This document shows, piece after piece, positions 29,270 through 38,293 of a DNA stretch of 48,980 bases. The notes under the pieces were generated by a model. It was given only the letters and a program-made list of their open reading frames with translations, was not told the DNA's origin and did not search any database. Source of the DNA: DASYXT01 sp035934555 (GTDB taxonomy: Bacteria > Verrucomicrobiota > Verrucomicrobiia > Limisphaerales > UBA8199); NCBI GenBank assembly GCA_035934555.1, contig DASYXT010000102.1, positions 1-48,980 on the forward strand, given 5' to 3'. Numbering within the stretch: position 1 is the stretch's first letter; each line of letters opens with the position of its first letter. The position numbers and the translations under genes are program-made.

Positions 29270-30955
29270 ATGTCGGACCGATTTAATTCCAGGCTGGGCG
29301 TTTATCTATGCGCGCTGTTGGGTGGGCTCACTGTGGTGACGCTCTCGATGCGGCAAATGGGCGGCGGCGCCATTCAAACGCTGCCGCTGGTGCCGCTGCC
29401 AGCGCATATCGAGCAACGTCATGGCCATTTCTTGATGGACGCTCACACGCGCCTGCTGGTGGATGACGCGGCGCGCGGCACGGGCGAATACCTGGCCGAC
29501 CGCTTGCGCCAGAGCACCGGCTATCCCCTGCCAATCTCGGCGAGTGCCACGAACCCTGCCGGCGGATGCATCCTGCTAACCACCAACCAGGCTCCCGCCA
29601 GTCTTGGCCCGGAAGGTTACACCCTCAGTATAACCCCGGATTCTGTGGTGCTGCGTGCGCCCAACGCGGCGGGGCTGTTTTACGGCGTGCAAACTCTGCT
29701 GCAGCTATTTCCACCGGAAGTGTTCGCCTCAGCCCCCACCAATGCCGCGTGGCGCGCGCCCTGCCTCCAGATTGAGGATCAACCGCGGTTTCACTGGCGC
29801 GGCCTGATGCTCGACGTCAGCCGCCATTTCTTCACCAAATCCGAAGTCGAACAAGTGCTGGAAGGGATGGCACTGCACAAATTGAACATGTTTCATTGGC
29901 ATCTGACCGACGACCAGGGCTGGCGCATCGAGATCAAAAAATATCCGCGTCTGACTGAGGTTGGCGCCTGGCGCAAGCGTATCGGCTTCAACCTCGACCC
30001 GAAATCGAGCACGGCCTATGGGCCGGACGGCCGCTACGGCGGGTTTTATACTCAGGACGACATCCGGGAGGTCGTGGCGTATGCGGCGGCGCGGCACATT
30101 ACGGTGGTGCCTGAAATCGAAATGCCGGGGCATTCGAGCGCGGCGCTGGCCGCCTATCCGGAACTAAGCTGCTCGGGTGGGCCGTACTCTACTGATTCGG
30201 CCGACGATGCCAGCGCCGGCGTGTATTGCGCCGGCAAAGAGCAAACGTTTGAGTTTCTCGAAAATGTTCTCACCGAGGTGATGGCGCTGTTTCCCGGCCC
30301 ATATATTCATATCGGTGGCGACGAAGTGCCCAAGCTGAACTGGCATGATTGCCCGTTGTGCCGGGCAAGAATGCAGCACGAAGGCTTGCCCAATGAGCGC
30401 GAGCTTGAAGCTTATTTTGTGCGGCGGATCAACACGTTTCTCCAGGCGCATGGCCGCACGCTGCTCGGCTGGAGCGAGCTCGGCCAAAGTCAAAACGGGT
30501 TGCCTGAGAATGCCATGCTGATGGATTGGATTGGCGGCGCCCGCGCTGCCGCCACCGCCGGGCACGACGTGGTGCGCTGTCCGAATGATTCCTGTTACTT
30601 CGATTTGTACCAGTCGCGCGACCGCACGCACGAACCCGCCGCCGCCGGTGGCGATCTGCCTCTGAGCAAAGTCTATGCCTTTGAACCCATCCTCCACGGC
30701 CTGGACTCCGCTTCACGGCAGCGGATTGTGGGGGCGCAGGCCAATTTGTGGACGGAATACATGCCTTCGCTGGCTTCGGTGGAATACATGGAGTTTCCGC
30801 GGATGTGTGCGCTCGCCGAAGTCGTATGGTCACCCGAGCCCTTGCGCAATTGGCAAAGCTTTTGGACCCGGTTGCAAGTGCATCTGCAGCGATTGGACCT
30901 TCTAGGGATAAAGCACCGCCGCCTCGGAACGCCTTACGAGGAAAGCATCGGGTGA
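29270..30955 (+). CDS. Beta-N-acetylhexosaminidase, family GH20
   Basis: 561 residues. An N-terminal hydrophobic segment (LGVYLCALLGGLTVVTLSM) acts as a signal peptide or membrane anchor. The GH20b domain covers ~35-165 (GPEGYTLSITPDSVVLRAPN), and the catalytic TIM barrel ~170-530 (FHWRGLMLDVSRHFFTKSEV, HKLNMFHWHLTDDQGWRIEI, VVPEIEMPGHS). The catalytic Asp-Glu pair is in HIGGDEVPK (about residues 350-351), as needed for substrate-assisted cleavage of terminal GlcNAc or GalNAc. Complete length for the family. Exported or periplasmic, for chitin, peptidoglycan or glycan turnover. Confidence 0.94.
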   Translation: MSDRFNSRLGVYLCALLGGLTVVTLSMRQMGGGAIQTLPLVPLPAHIEQRHGHFLMDAHTRLLVDDAARGTGEYLADRLRQSTGYPLPISASATNPAGGCILLTTNQAPASLGPEGYTLSITPDSVVLRAPNAAGLFYGVQTLLQLFPPEVFASAPTNAAWRAPCLQIEDQPRFHWRGLMLDVSRHFFTKSEVEQVLEGMALHKLNMFHWHLTDDQGWRIEIKKYPRLTEVGAWRKRIGFNLDPKSSTAYGPDGRYGGFYTQDDIREVVAYAAARHITVVPEIEMPGHSSAALAAYPELSCSGGPYSTDSADDASAGVYCAGKEQTFEFLENVLTEVMALFPGPYIHIGGDEVPKLNWHDCPLCRARMQHEGLPNERELEAYFVRRINTFLQAHGRTLLGWSELGQSQNGLPENAMLMDWIGGARAAATAGHDVVRCPNDSCYFDLYQSRDRTHEPAAAGGDLPLSKVYAFEPILHGLDSASRQRIVGAQANLWTEYMPSLASVEYMEFPRMCALAEVVWSPEPLRNWQSFWTRLQVHLQRLDLLGIKHRRLGTPYEESIG

Positions 30956-31203
30956 GGCCCGCGCGTCCTCGTTCCAGGGGCTCGACGTGAGTGATGCTCC
31001 GGCGGCCACGCGCATGCGGGCGGGCATGTCGCGCGGCCTCAATTGGCCCGCGGCGGCGGCCCGGCAATCGGAAATTGCAAATTTTCAATTGTCAATTTTC
31101 AATCTCGGGTGGACTGAACCTCTTCTCCATCGTCGGGAGTCCGCCGTCCGGAAATCCTGACTTCAATGTTGGATGTTGGACCTTCGTATTTTTTTGTCCC
31201 GAC

Positions 31204-32766
31204 TCACTGGGTCAAATGCATGGGTTGGCTAATCCCGTAGCGTTGTAGCACCCGGGAGGTCGCTTGCTGTTCGGCGGGGCCGGCGGCCAGTACCAGCCGC
31301 TGCAAAGAATCGCCTCGGACAAAATCAAAAATGTGGTAGCCGTTCTCCGGGTGGGTGAGGGCGTCGCGCAGGTCCGTCAGCCGGCTCACGCTTTGCCCAT
31401 TGACCTTGTCCAGGACGAGAAATTTCTGCTCCTGGTAGCCGATGTTGTAGGGATCGGGCAAAATCTGGGACAGCAACACCAAGCCGGGCCGTTTGGGGGT
31501 GGAGGGCTCTCCGCGGTAGTACATCAGCCGGAAAGGCGCGCGGCTCTTCCAGTCGGTCCCCCAGCTTTGCAGGTAGGAATCGGTCAACGGCTGGAACACC
31601 AGGCCGCCGACAATGAAATAATCCGGGTCGCGATCGTACTCGGCCATCGGCACCAGCGAGTTTGAGTATTGGAACTTCGGCAGGCGATAGGCGACGTCCA
31701 TCAACTTGCCCTCACGCCAGATTTGCAGTTTCACCTCGTCGCCGGCCCATTTGCTGCGTGTGGAAAGATTCTCCAACATCAGATGCCCGTACTCGGGGTC
31801 CTCATAATCGCCCTGGATGTCGAGGTCGAACCCGTCAATTCGCAGGATGATGTCCTCTGGTTTAAGCACGGCGGGCAAAGGGTCCGGCCGCTTGGGCACA
31901 TCGATGACGATGACGCCGCGCGCCTCCCCGGGCAGCTTCAACCGCGCCAGGGACGCCGGGTTCTGCGCCGGTTCCCAATAGAAATGGAAGAAGCCCAAAC
32001 CGTGGTACTGGCCCTTTTTGCGAGCCTCGAGGATGGATTGGATGAAGGTGGCGGGAATGGCGGTGCAGGTGCGGCCATCCTGGCTGCTGACCAGGCCGAC
32101 GACGTGCGAATTGGCCACCAACGGTTCGCCCCACCCGGCGCCTTGGATGTCGGAATCGGCCTCCAGCACCACGTGATTGACCTGGGCCAACTGCCCCTCG
32201 CGGACGGTGAACTGAGTGAACTCCGCGTGGCGGTTTTCCAGATTGCCTGCGCGCCAACGCAGAATCTGCAACGTGCTCTCGGCGGGCATCGCGCCGTTCA
32301 ACACCGCCGGTTTAAGGTCTTTCCAAAAATCCGGCTCACGCACCGTCAGCAGCGCGAGGTTCGCGTAGTAATCGATCCACGTCACTTCTCCGGTCCACCA
32401 TTTACCACGTCCGTGCTTCTGAACCCGCACGAGTGTTCGATTAAAAAGCTCCTCGGCAGTGGTGAGGATTTGCCCTTCGCCGACCACCAGGCCGGGCTTT
32501 TGCAGCCGGGCCGTTTTGCGTGTCCAGGGCTGATAATAATCGTATTGCTTGAGGCCAATCTCCAGTGTGACCACCGAGTGTTCCCAGGCCGAAGGGGCGC
32601 TATGCCTGGCCTGCTGAGCCGAGGCCGAGGCGAGCGGACCCGGCAAACAAAGGGCAAGCCACCCCAGCAGCAACGCGGTTCGAAAGCTGACCGCGAGCCG
32701 CGGGATACCTCCACCGGCGAGGAACGACGGGTTGCGCTGCTGGATGCGCGATAGAACTTCTCTCAT
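31204..32766 (-). CDS. Inactive HtrA/Deg-like protease homologue (pseudoprotease)
   Basis: 520 residues with an N-terminal signal segment (LLLGWLALCLPGPLASASA). It aligns along its length with the protease encoded just upstream, but all triad positions are changed: TNAHVV becomes TTAEEL (His to Glu105), DCDLAVL becomes YANLALL (Asp to Asn136), and GNSGGP becomes GAGWGEP (Ser lost, ~211-212). PDZ-like regions remain (VLKPEDIILRIDGFDLDIQG; VNGQSVSRLTDLRDAL). Its start overlaps the upstream stop by four bases, so it is translationally coupled to the active partner. It is probably a regulatory or substrate-binding subunit in the periplasm. Confidence 0.82.
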   Translation of the reverse strand: MREVLSRIQQRNPSFLAGGGIPRLAVSFRTALLLGWLALCLPGPLASASAQQARHSAPSAWEHSVVTLEIGLKQYDYYQPWTRKTARLQKPGLVVGEGQILTTAEELFNRTLVRVQKHGRGKWWTGEVTWIDYYANLALLTVREPDFWKDLKPAVLNGAMPAESTLQILRWRAGNLENRHAEFTQFTVREGQLAQVNHVVLEADSDIQGAGWGEPLVANSHVVGLVSSQDGRTCTAIPATFIQSILEARKKGQYHGLGFFHFYWEPAQNPASLARLKLPGEARGVIVIDVPKRPDPLPAVLKPEDIILRIDGFDLDIQGDYEDPEYGHLMLENLSTRSKWAGDEVKLQIWREGKLMDVAYRLPKFQYSNSLVPMAEYDRDPDYFIVGGLVFQPLTDSYLQSWGTDWKSRAPFRLMYYRGEPSTPKRPGLVLLSQILPDPYNIGYQEQKFLVLDKVNGQSVSRLTDLRDALTHPENGYHIFDFVRGDSLQRLVLAAGPAEQQATSRVLQRYGISQPMHLTQ

Positions 32767-34214
32767 AATCTCCTGTCTTTGGCCACCCCGTAGGTGTCGA
32801 GGATTTTGGAATTGTTCTTCGCGACCTCCGCCCGGTCGAGCGTTTCGACGGTATGGTGCGGGAGGAACTCGATCACATCGTAAGCATTGGTGCAGGTTTC
32901 GAAGGCCTGCACCACATCCTCGAGTTTCTCAATCCGCCGCCCGTTGATTTTATCCACAAACGCGCGGCCGCGCACGGCCAGGTTGGCGTTGACTCCGTCG
33001 GCCAGCACCGAGGCCAGCACGATCGGCTCGGGCCGGACCGTTTCGGGCTTCTCCTCCCGCCGGTAATATAACTCGTAGTACAAATCGCCGATGGCCGTGG
33101 TGGGGGTGTCCGACCCGATGGTGCGGAGGTAATCCAGACTCAAGGGAGTGAACACCAGGCCGCCATAAACGAAGTAGTGCGGCAGCGTGTCGTACTGGTA
33201 ACCGGCGGCGCGATCGGCCGTGTAGGGGAACACCGGCAGCGAGACGTCCAGAAGTTGACCGTCGCGCCACAGCTTAAGCGGCACGTCCTCGCCGCTTTGG
33301 GCCAGTTGAAACCCCAGCGCAGCCGACAACCGGTTGCCCTGGTATAAAATGGTGCCGTCATCGGCAACCGGGAAGTCCCCGACCTTCAGTAGCACGTCGT
33401 CGCGCCGGAGCAGTTTTTCGGTTGTGGGCACGTCGGCCAGGCTGTCGATTCGCGCGCCCATGTTGTTGTCCTCCAGTTTGAGCAACGCCCGATAGGCGGG
33501 ATTTTGCAGCGGCACGACGCGGATGCCCGCATTCGGAAAGCCGTGGTACTGCTTGTCTTCGATATCTTTGAGAAAGTGGTTGATGACGGGAGTCGGGATA
33601 AAGAACCCGGCGTTCTCGAGGCCTTTTAGCCCCTGAAACGCAACACCGACGACTTTGTCATCCTGGATCACCGGCCCGCCGCTGTTGCCCGGGTTAATCG
33701 CCGCATCGGTCTGGACGCTTAACAATCGTCGGTTGCCGATGTGTGCGAAGGTCTGCAGCTCAATGCGGGAAACCACTCCACGCGTGTAGGAAATCTCATC
33801 GCCGCCCGCGGGATAACCGTACGTGACGACCGTGGAACGGACTTTGGGCAGCTCGCCTAAATCGAGCGGTTCGAGATTATCGAAGAAACCGGGGTCGGAC
33901 ACGGTCAGCACCGCCAGGTCGCAATCATGGCCGACGTATTCGACCTCGGCGACGTATGGCCGCGGGTCCTGGTAGCGGCGGACGATGATTTGCCGGCCCC
34001 AGCTCACGACGTGCGCGTTGGTCATGATGCGCTTGCCCCGAATGACGAAGCCCGAGCCGCCGAGCCGCCGCACCGCATCGAATCGCCACGGCGCGTCCCA
34101 AACCGGCTGCTGGGCAAAGGTAATAATTTGGACGACCGACCTCTCGGGCGCCGCTGCCAGGCTCGAGAGTACCCACGCGGCGGCGGCCAACGTCAAAAAA
34201 CTCTTCTTTAACAC
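32763..34214 (-). CDS. HtrA/Deg-type serine protease
   Basis: 483 residues. Signal peptide MLKKSFLTLAAAAWVLSSLA. The trypsin-like domain has a complete triad: His68 in TNAHVV, Asp99 in DCDLAVL and Ser178 in GNSGGPV. PDZ-like regions follow (LRRDDVLLKVGDFPVADDG; a second near VRGRAFVDKINGRRIEKLED), an arrangement like plant and bacterial Deg9/Deg7-type proteases. Periplasmic protein quality control or regulated proteolysis. First gene of a two-gene unit with the triad-less homologue, with a four-base overlap. Confidence 0.9.
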   Translation of the reverse strand: MLKKSFLTLAAAAWVLSSLAAAPERSVVQIITFAQQPVWDAPWRFDAVRRLGGSGFVIRGKRIMTNAHVVSWGRQIIVRRYQDPRPYVAEVEYVGHDCDLAVLTVSDPGFFDNLEPLDLGELPKVRSTVVTYGYPAGGDEISYTRGVVSRIELQTFAHIGNRRLLSVQTDAAINPGNSGGPVIQDDKVVGVAFQGLKGLENAGFFIPTPVINHFLKDIEDKQYHGFPNAGIRVVPLQNPAYRALLKLEDNNMGARIDSLADVPTTEKLLRRDDVLLKVGDFPVADDGTILYQGNRLSAALGFQLAQSGEDVPLKLWRDGQLLDVSLPVFPYTADRAAGYQYDTLPHYFVYGGLVFTPLSLDYLRTIGSDTPTTAIGDLYYELYYRREEKPETVRPEPIVLASVLADGVNANLAVRGRAFVDKINGRRIEKLEDVVQAFETCTNAYDVIEFLPHHTVETLDRAEVAKNNSKILDTYGVAKDRRL

Positions 34215-34469
34215 AGCTTGCCAAAATGCGAGAGCCGGCGCACAGGGTCAAGCAGTTCCATGCTGTTCGCTGCGAATCGCTGCGAGATTAGACGGAAATG
34301 GTTTTTGACATTGCCGTGGCGGATTGGCAACGTGGCGGTTCATTTGCGGCAGAGTTGCGGGACCTGCCGGCATCGGAAATCCAAGCCGGCCGAGGCTCTG
34401 TGCGGCCGGTCTTAGAGCGCGAGCGAGCGTGCGATGCGCGAAGCAATTAACAACAGCAATCATTGACCT

Positions 34470-35750
34470 ATGGCAGACTTGTCAGGAAATCTATTGGTGG
34501 CCCAATCCGGCGGCCCAACCTCGGTGATCAATTCGAGCCTGGCCGGAGTGATCCAGGGCGCCGGGCGGCACGAATGCATCGAGGAGATTTACGGGGGCGC
34601 AAACGGCATCCTGGGGATTCTCAATGAAGACTTGATCGACATTAATGACGAGCGGGCCAAGAGCATCGAGGGTCTGCGCTACACCCCCGCGGCGGCCCTG
34701 GGCACCTGCCGATACAAAATTGATTTCAAGAAGAACCCGGACAAGGCCGCCAAAGACATGGACCGGCTATTCGAGGTCTTTCAGGCGCACAACATCCGTT
34801 ATTTCTTTTACATTGGCGGCAATGATTCGCAGGACACATCGCACAAGATTCACCAAGAAGCCGTCAAGCGCGGCTACGACATGAGGATCATCGGCGTGCC
34901 CAAGACCATCGACAATGATCTGCCGCACACCGACAATTGCCCGGGGTACGGATCGGTGATCAAGTACAACGCCGCCACCGTGCTGGAGGTGGGGGTCGAT
35001 GTCGCGTGCATGGCGACCGACGACGGGTCCTGTTGCATCATCGAGGTGATGGGCCGGTCGGCCGGTTGGATTGCGGCCGGGACGGTGCTGGCCAAACGCG
35101 GCCAGGACTCGCAACCCCCGCACATCATCCTGTTGCCGGAACTGGTGTTCGAAGAGGACAAGTTCCTCGCGAAAGTCAAAGAGACGGTCGATGCGTATAA
35201 GTACTGCGTTGTGGTGGTGGGCGAAGGGATTAAGAATGCGGCGGGTGAGGAAGTGGGAGCGGACAAAACGCGCTTGGATGCCTTCGGGCACCCCGTGCTG
35301 GCGGGCGCGGCGGAGAAGCTGAAACAAATCGTCCAGGGCAAGCTCAACACCAAGACGCGCACGGTACAGTTGGGGTATGCGCAGCGCGCCGCGGAGCATT
35401 TTGCCAGTCTAACCGATTCAACCAATGCGTTTGCGTGTGGTGAGGCCGCCGTGCAGGCAGCGGTCGCCGGCCAAAGCGGGTTTATGGTGAAGATCGTCCG
35501 GCAGGAGCAGGCGGATGGAAAGGTGGCCTGGAGCACGGGACTGCAACCGCTGGCAGACATTGCCAACGTCGAGCATTTCATCCCGCGCGAGTGGATCAGC
35601 GAAGACGGGTTCCTGCCCAATGAAAAGTTTGTTGCGTATGCGCGCCCCCTCATCGAGGGGGAAGTCAAATTCCCGGTCGAGGGTGGGTTGCCCAAGTACG
35701 TCACGTTGGAGAAGAGCAAAGTGGAGCGGAAACTGGCGGCAAGGTCGTAG
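34470..35750 (+). CDS. 6-phosphofructokinase, probably PPi-dependent
   Basis: 426 residues, cytoplasmic, no signal. Phosphorylates fructose 6-phosphate to fructose 1,6-bisphosphate. The motifs are those of the phosphofructokinase A fold: AQSGGPTSVINSS at the N-terminus, GGNDSQDT (116-123) in the phosphate-donor site and PKTIDNDL (144-151) in the sugar site. Lys145 in PKTIDND and an acidic/asparagine residue in the GG-D-S loop are associated with pyrophosphate rather than ATP use, and the ~420-residue length fits the PPi clade. PPi use is inferred and the reaction would be reversible. Single gene, followed by the phosphatase regulator after 92 bases. Confidence 0.9.
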   Translation: MADLSGNLLVAQSGGPTSVINSSLAGVIQGAGRHECIEEIYGGANGILGILNEDLIDINDERAKSIEGLRYTPAAALGTCRYKIDFKKNPDKAAKDMDRLFEVFQAHNIRYFFYIGGNDSQDTSHKIHQEAVKRGYDMRIIGVPKTIDNDLPHTDNCPGYGSVIKYNAATVLEVGVDVACMATDDGSCCIIEVMGRSAGWIAAGTVLAKRGQDSQPPHIILLPELVFEEDKFLAKVKETVDAYKYCVVVVGEGIKNAAGEEVGADKTRLDAFGHPVLAGAAEKLKQIVQGKLNTKTRTVQLGYAQRAAEHFASLTDSTNAFACGEAAVQAAVAGQSGFMVKIVRQEQADGKVAWSTGLQPLADIANVEHFIPREWISEDGFLPNEKFVAYARPLIEGEVKFPVEGGLPKYVTLEKSKVERKLAARS

Positions 35751-35842
35751 CGCGGGAAGCGTTTAGGCTTTGCTCACCGGCCCGGTTCTGTCATTCTGCT
35801 TTTACCGGCCCTGCGGTTGATTCGCCTTGCAGCGCCGGCGCG

Positions 35843-37846
35843 ATGACTGGAACGCAGGATCAGTTGAAAGTGCTGCTCATCGAGCACGATACCGGGTTCA
35901 TGAGGACGGTGAGCGAGATGCTGGCACAGGCGCTGGATTTCGCGGCCGAGGTGCGCCCCGCGCGGGATTTGAGCCAGGGCCTGTCGGCACTGGCAGGAGA
36001 CCATTTCGACGTGGTGATGCTGGATTTGTCGGTGCCGGATGGCGCCGGCCTGGCCAACGTAGCCCTGATTCGCGCCGACTCACCCCAACTGCCGATCATC
36101 GTCGCGGGAGATTCTGAGGACGAACGGGTCGCCTTGGAGGCGGTGCACTCGGGCGCGCACGATTACCTGGTTAAAGGACACCTCACTCCCGGCTGGCTGG
36201 AGCGCTCGCTGCGTTATGCGATCGAGCGGCATCGCCTGGACCGGGCCTTGCTCGAAGCGGAGGAAAAGTACCACAGTGTTTTCGATCACCTCGTAGAAGG
36301 CATTTTCCAAACGACGCCCGACGGGCGCTACCTGATGGCCAATTTGGCCCTGGCTCGCATTTACGGATACGCGACGCCCGACGAACTGATGCACAGCCTG
36401 ACGGACATCGGCCGGCGCCTGTATGTCGAGCCGGGCCGGCGCGAGGAGTTCGTGCTCGCCATGCAGGAGCACGACACCATCGAGGGGTTCGAGTCGGAGG
36501 TGCATCGCAAAGATGGCAGCACGATTTGGATTTCGGAGAACTGCCGCGCGGTGCGCGACCGCAAAGGCCGGCTGCTCTATTACGAAGGCACCGTCGAAGA
36601 CATTACCCAGCGGCGCCAGGCTGAAAGCCGGCTGCGCCACTCCGAGGCGCTGTATCATTCGCTGGTGGAAACCTTGCCGCAAAATATCTTTCGCAAGGAC
36701 CTCGAATTGCGCTTCACCTTCGGCAATCAGCAGTTCTGCAAAATTCTGGGGGTGTCACTCGAAGATTTGCTCGGGAAAACCGACTTCGACTTTTTCCCGG
36801 CGACGCTGGCGGAAAAGTACCAGCAGGATGATCGGAAAGTGCTGCAAACCGGCGAGGCTTATGAAACGGTCGAGGAGCACCAACCGCCCGGTGGCAGCAA
36901 GATTTATGTGCAGGTAGTCAAAACGCCGCTGCGCGAGGCCGATGGCCGGATCATCGGCCTGCAGGCGATCTTCTGGGATATCACGCAACAGCGGCTCGCC
37001 GACGAGAAAATCCGCAGCGCCAACCTCGCGCTGGCCCAAAGCCGCGAGGAACTCCACGCCCGCAACGTGCAGATGGAAGACGACCTGAAAATGGCGCGGG
37101 AAATTCAGCTCACCATCCTGCCGCAGCAGTACCCGGTTTTCCCGCGCGCCGGTGCGCCGGAAAGCAGCGCCTTTGTCTTTACGCACCGTTATTTGCCCAC
37201 CAGCAGTGTCGGCGGGGATTTTTTCGCGGTATCCGCCTTGTCGCAAACCCAGGCGGGTGTATTCGTCTGCGACGTTGCCGGGCACGGCGTCCGCTCGGCC
37301 TTGATTACGGCGATGATTCGCGCGCTGGTCGAGGAATTGAATCCGCTGGCGACCAATCCGGGCGCGTTTCTCACCAAGCTGAATAGTGATTTGTGTTCGA
37401 TCCTCAAGCACACCGGCACACCCTTGTTGACGACGGCATTTTACTTGCTGGCCGATTCGCGGACCGGCCGGGTGTCTTTTGCCAATGCGGGTCATCCCAA
37501 GCCGCTGCACCTTCGGCGAGCCTCGGCCCGGGTGGTTCCCCTCACCGGGACAGGGCGCAGCCAACCTGCGCTCGGGTTGATGGAAGGGGCGGTCTATCAG
37601 AGCCTCGAGACCTCGCTCGAGCCTGGGGATTCTGTCCTGATTTATACCGATGGATTAATCGAGGTGCAGGACACGGCGGGAGAGCTTTACACCTCCCAGA
37701 TGCTGACCAAAGCGGTTGGCGCGCGGCTCGCTGAACCCACCCCTCAGTTATTCGATGATTTGCTCCAGGAAATCCGCAAGTTCGCTTCGGAAGAGGGATT
37801 CACCGACGACGTTTGCGTTGTGGGCCTGGATTTCAACCCGGGCTGA
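35843..37846 (+). CDS. Receiver-PAS-PAS-SpoIIE phosphatase
   Basis: 667 residues, cytoplasmic. Order: a CheY-like receiver (~8-125; phosphoacceptor Asp61 in VVMLDLSVPDG, Lys in YLVKGH); PAS 1 (~140-260: YHSVFDHLVEGIFQTTPDGR, IWISENCRAVRDRKGR with a PAC motif TVEDITQRR); PAS 2 (~270-390: FRKDLELRFTFGNQQFCKIL); a coiled-coil linker; then a PP2C-type SpoIIE/RsbU domain (~420-665: LKMAREIQLTILPQ, GGDFFAV, VCDVAGHGVRSALI, NAGHPKPL, YTDGLIEV, DDVCVVGL). The acidic metal ligands are present. It likely dephosphorylates an anti-sigma-factor antagonist in a partner-switching pathway; partner genes are not adjacent. Confidence 0.92.
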   Translation: MTGTQDQLKVLLIEHDTGFMRTVSEMLAQALDFAAEVRPARDLSQGLSALAGDHFDVVMLDLSVPDGAGLANVALIRADSPQLPIIVAGDSEDERVALEAVHSGAHDYLVKGHLTPGWLERSLRYAIERHRLDRALLEAEEKYHSVFDHLVEGIFQTTPDGRYLMANLALARIYGYATPDELMHSLTDIGRRLYVEPGRREEFVLAMQEHDTIEGFESEVHRKDGSTIWISENCRAVRDRKGRLLYYEGTVEDITQRRQAESRLRHSEALYHSLVETLPQNIFRKDLELRFTFGNQQFCKILGVSLEDLLGKTDFDFFPATLAEKYQQDDRKVLQTGEAYETVEEHQPPGGSKIYVQVVKTPLREADGRIIGLQAIFWDITQQRLADEKIRSANLALAQSREELHARNVQMEDDLKMAREIQLTILPQQYPVFPRAGAPESSAFVFTHRYLPTSSVGGDFFAVSALSQTQAGVFVCDVAGHGVRSALITAMIRALVEELNPLATNPGAFLTKLNSDLCSILKHTGTPLLTTAFYLLADSRTGRVSFANAGHPKPLHLRRASARVVPLTGTGRSQPALGLMEGAVYQSLETSLEPGDSVLIYTDGLIEVQDTAGELYTSQMLTKAVGARLAEPTPQLFDDLLQEIRKFASEEGFTDDVCVVGLDFNPG

Positions 37847-38042
37847 CTGGCGGAAAGCCGCTGCCATTTGGCCGCCCGGGGTCCCGAGAGTCCCCTCACA
37901 CCGCCCCACAAATGGAACGGATAATACGTTCTTGCCGTTTGGAGCCCGTCGGCGCTTGCATCTCAATGCCGGTTCTGTTATGAGTGAGAGCATCGCCGAA
38001 AGGCTTGATTGGTTGGGTTTCTGTTGTTTCCCAACGCTTAGC

Positions 38043-38118
38043 GCCAACGTAGCTCAGTTGGTAGAGCAGCGCTTTCGTAAAGCGCGGGTCGTCAGTTCAA
38101 TTCTGACCGTTGGCTCCA
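38043..38118 (+). tRNA. tRNA-Thr(CGT), with encoded CCA
   Basis: A 76-base cloverleaf can be drawn: acceptor GCCAACG with CGTTGGC, D-arm GCTC...GAGC, anticodon stem GCGCT/AGCGC with loop TTCGTAA (anticodon CGT, codon ACG), and T-arm GTCAG-TTCAATT-CTGAC. Discriminator T is followed by CCA. A phage-type integrase gene begins 175 bases downstream, so the 3' end of this gene is the likely attachment site of the inovirus-like element. Confidence 0.95.
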
Positions 38119-38165
38119 GCTCTAACCGTGAGTGCGGCAAGGAGTTAGGACGCCCGGGAAGCCGA

Positions 38166-38244
38166 TGGCTAACAGTTTGGCTAACAGCGAAAATGATTGC
38201 GCCACAATTGTTCCACAATTGCCGCATCATTGCGCCACAATAGC
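38166..38244 (+). repeat. Short direct repeats between tRNA-Thr and integrase
   Basis: TGGCTAACAG occurs at 38166 and 38178 (12-base period). It is followed by five 11-base units from 38190: AAAATGATTGC, GCCACAATTGT, TCCACAATTGC, CGCATCATTGC, GCCACAATAGC. The core CCACAAT recurs at 38202, 38213 and 38235, always on an 11-base register, i.e. the same face of the helix. Position next to the presumed attachment site and in front of the integrase suggests arm-type integrase or excisionase binding sites, or an operator. Confidence 0.6.
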
Positions 38245-38293
38245 TTAACTGCACGAATCCACTCCAAGGTAGGCTCGTTGACTGAAACGAGCC

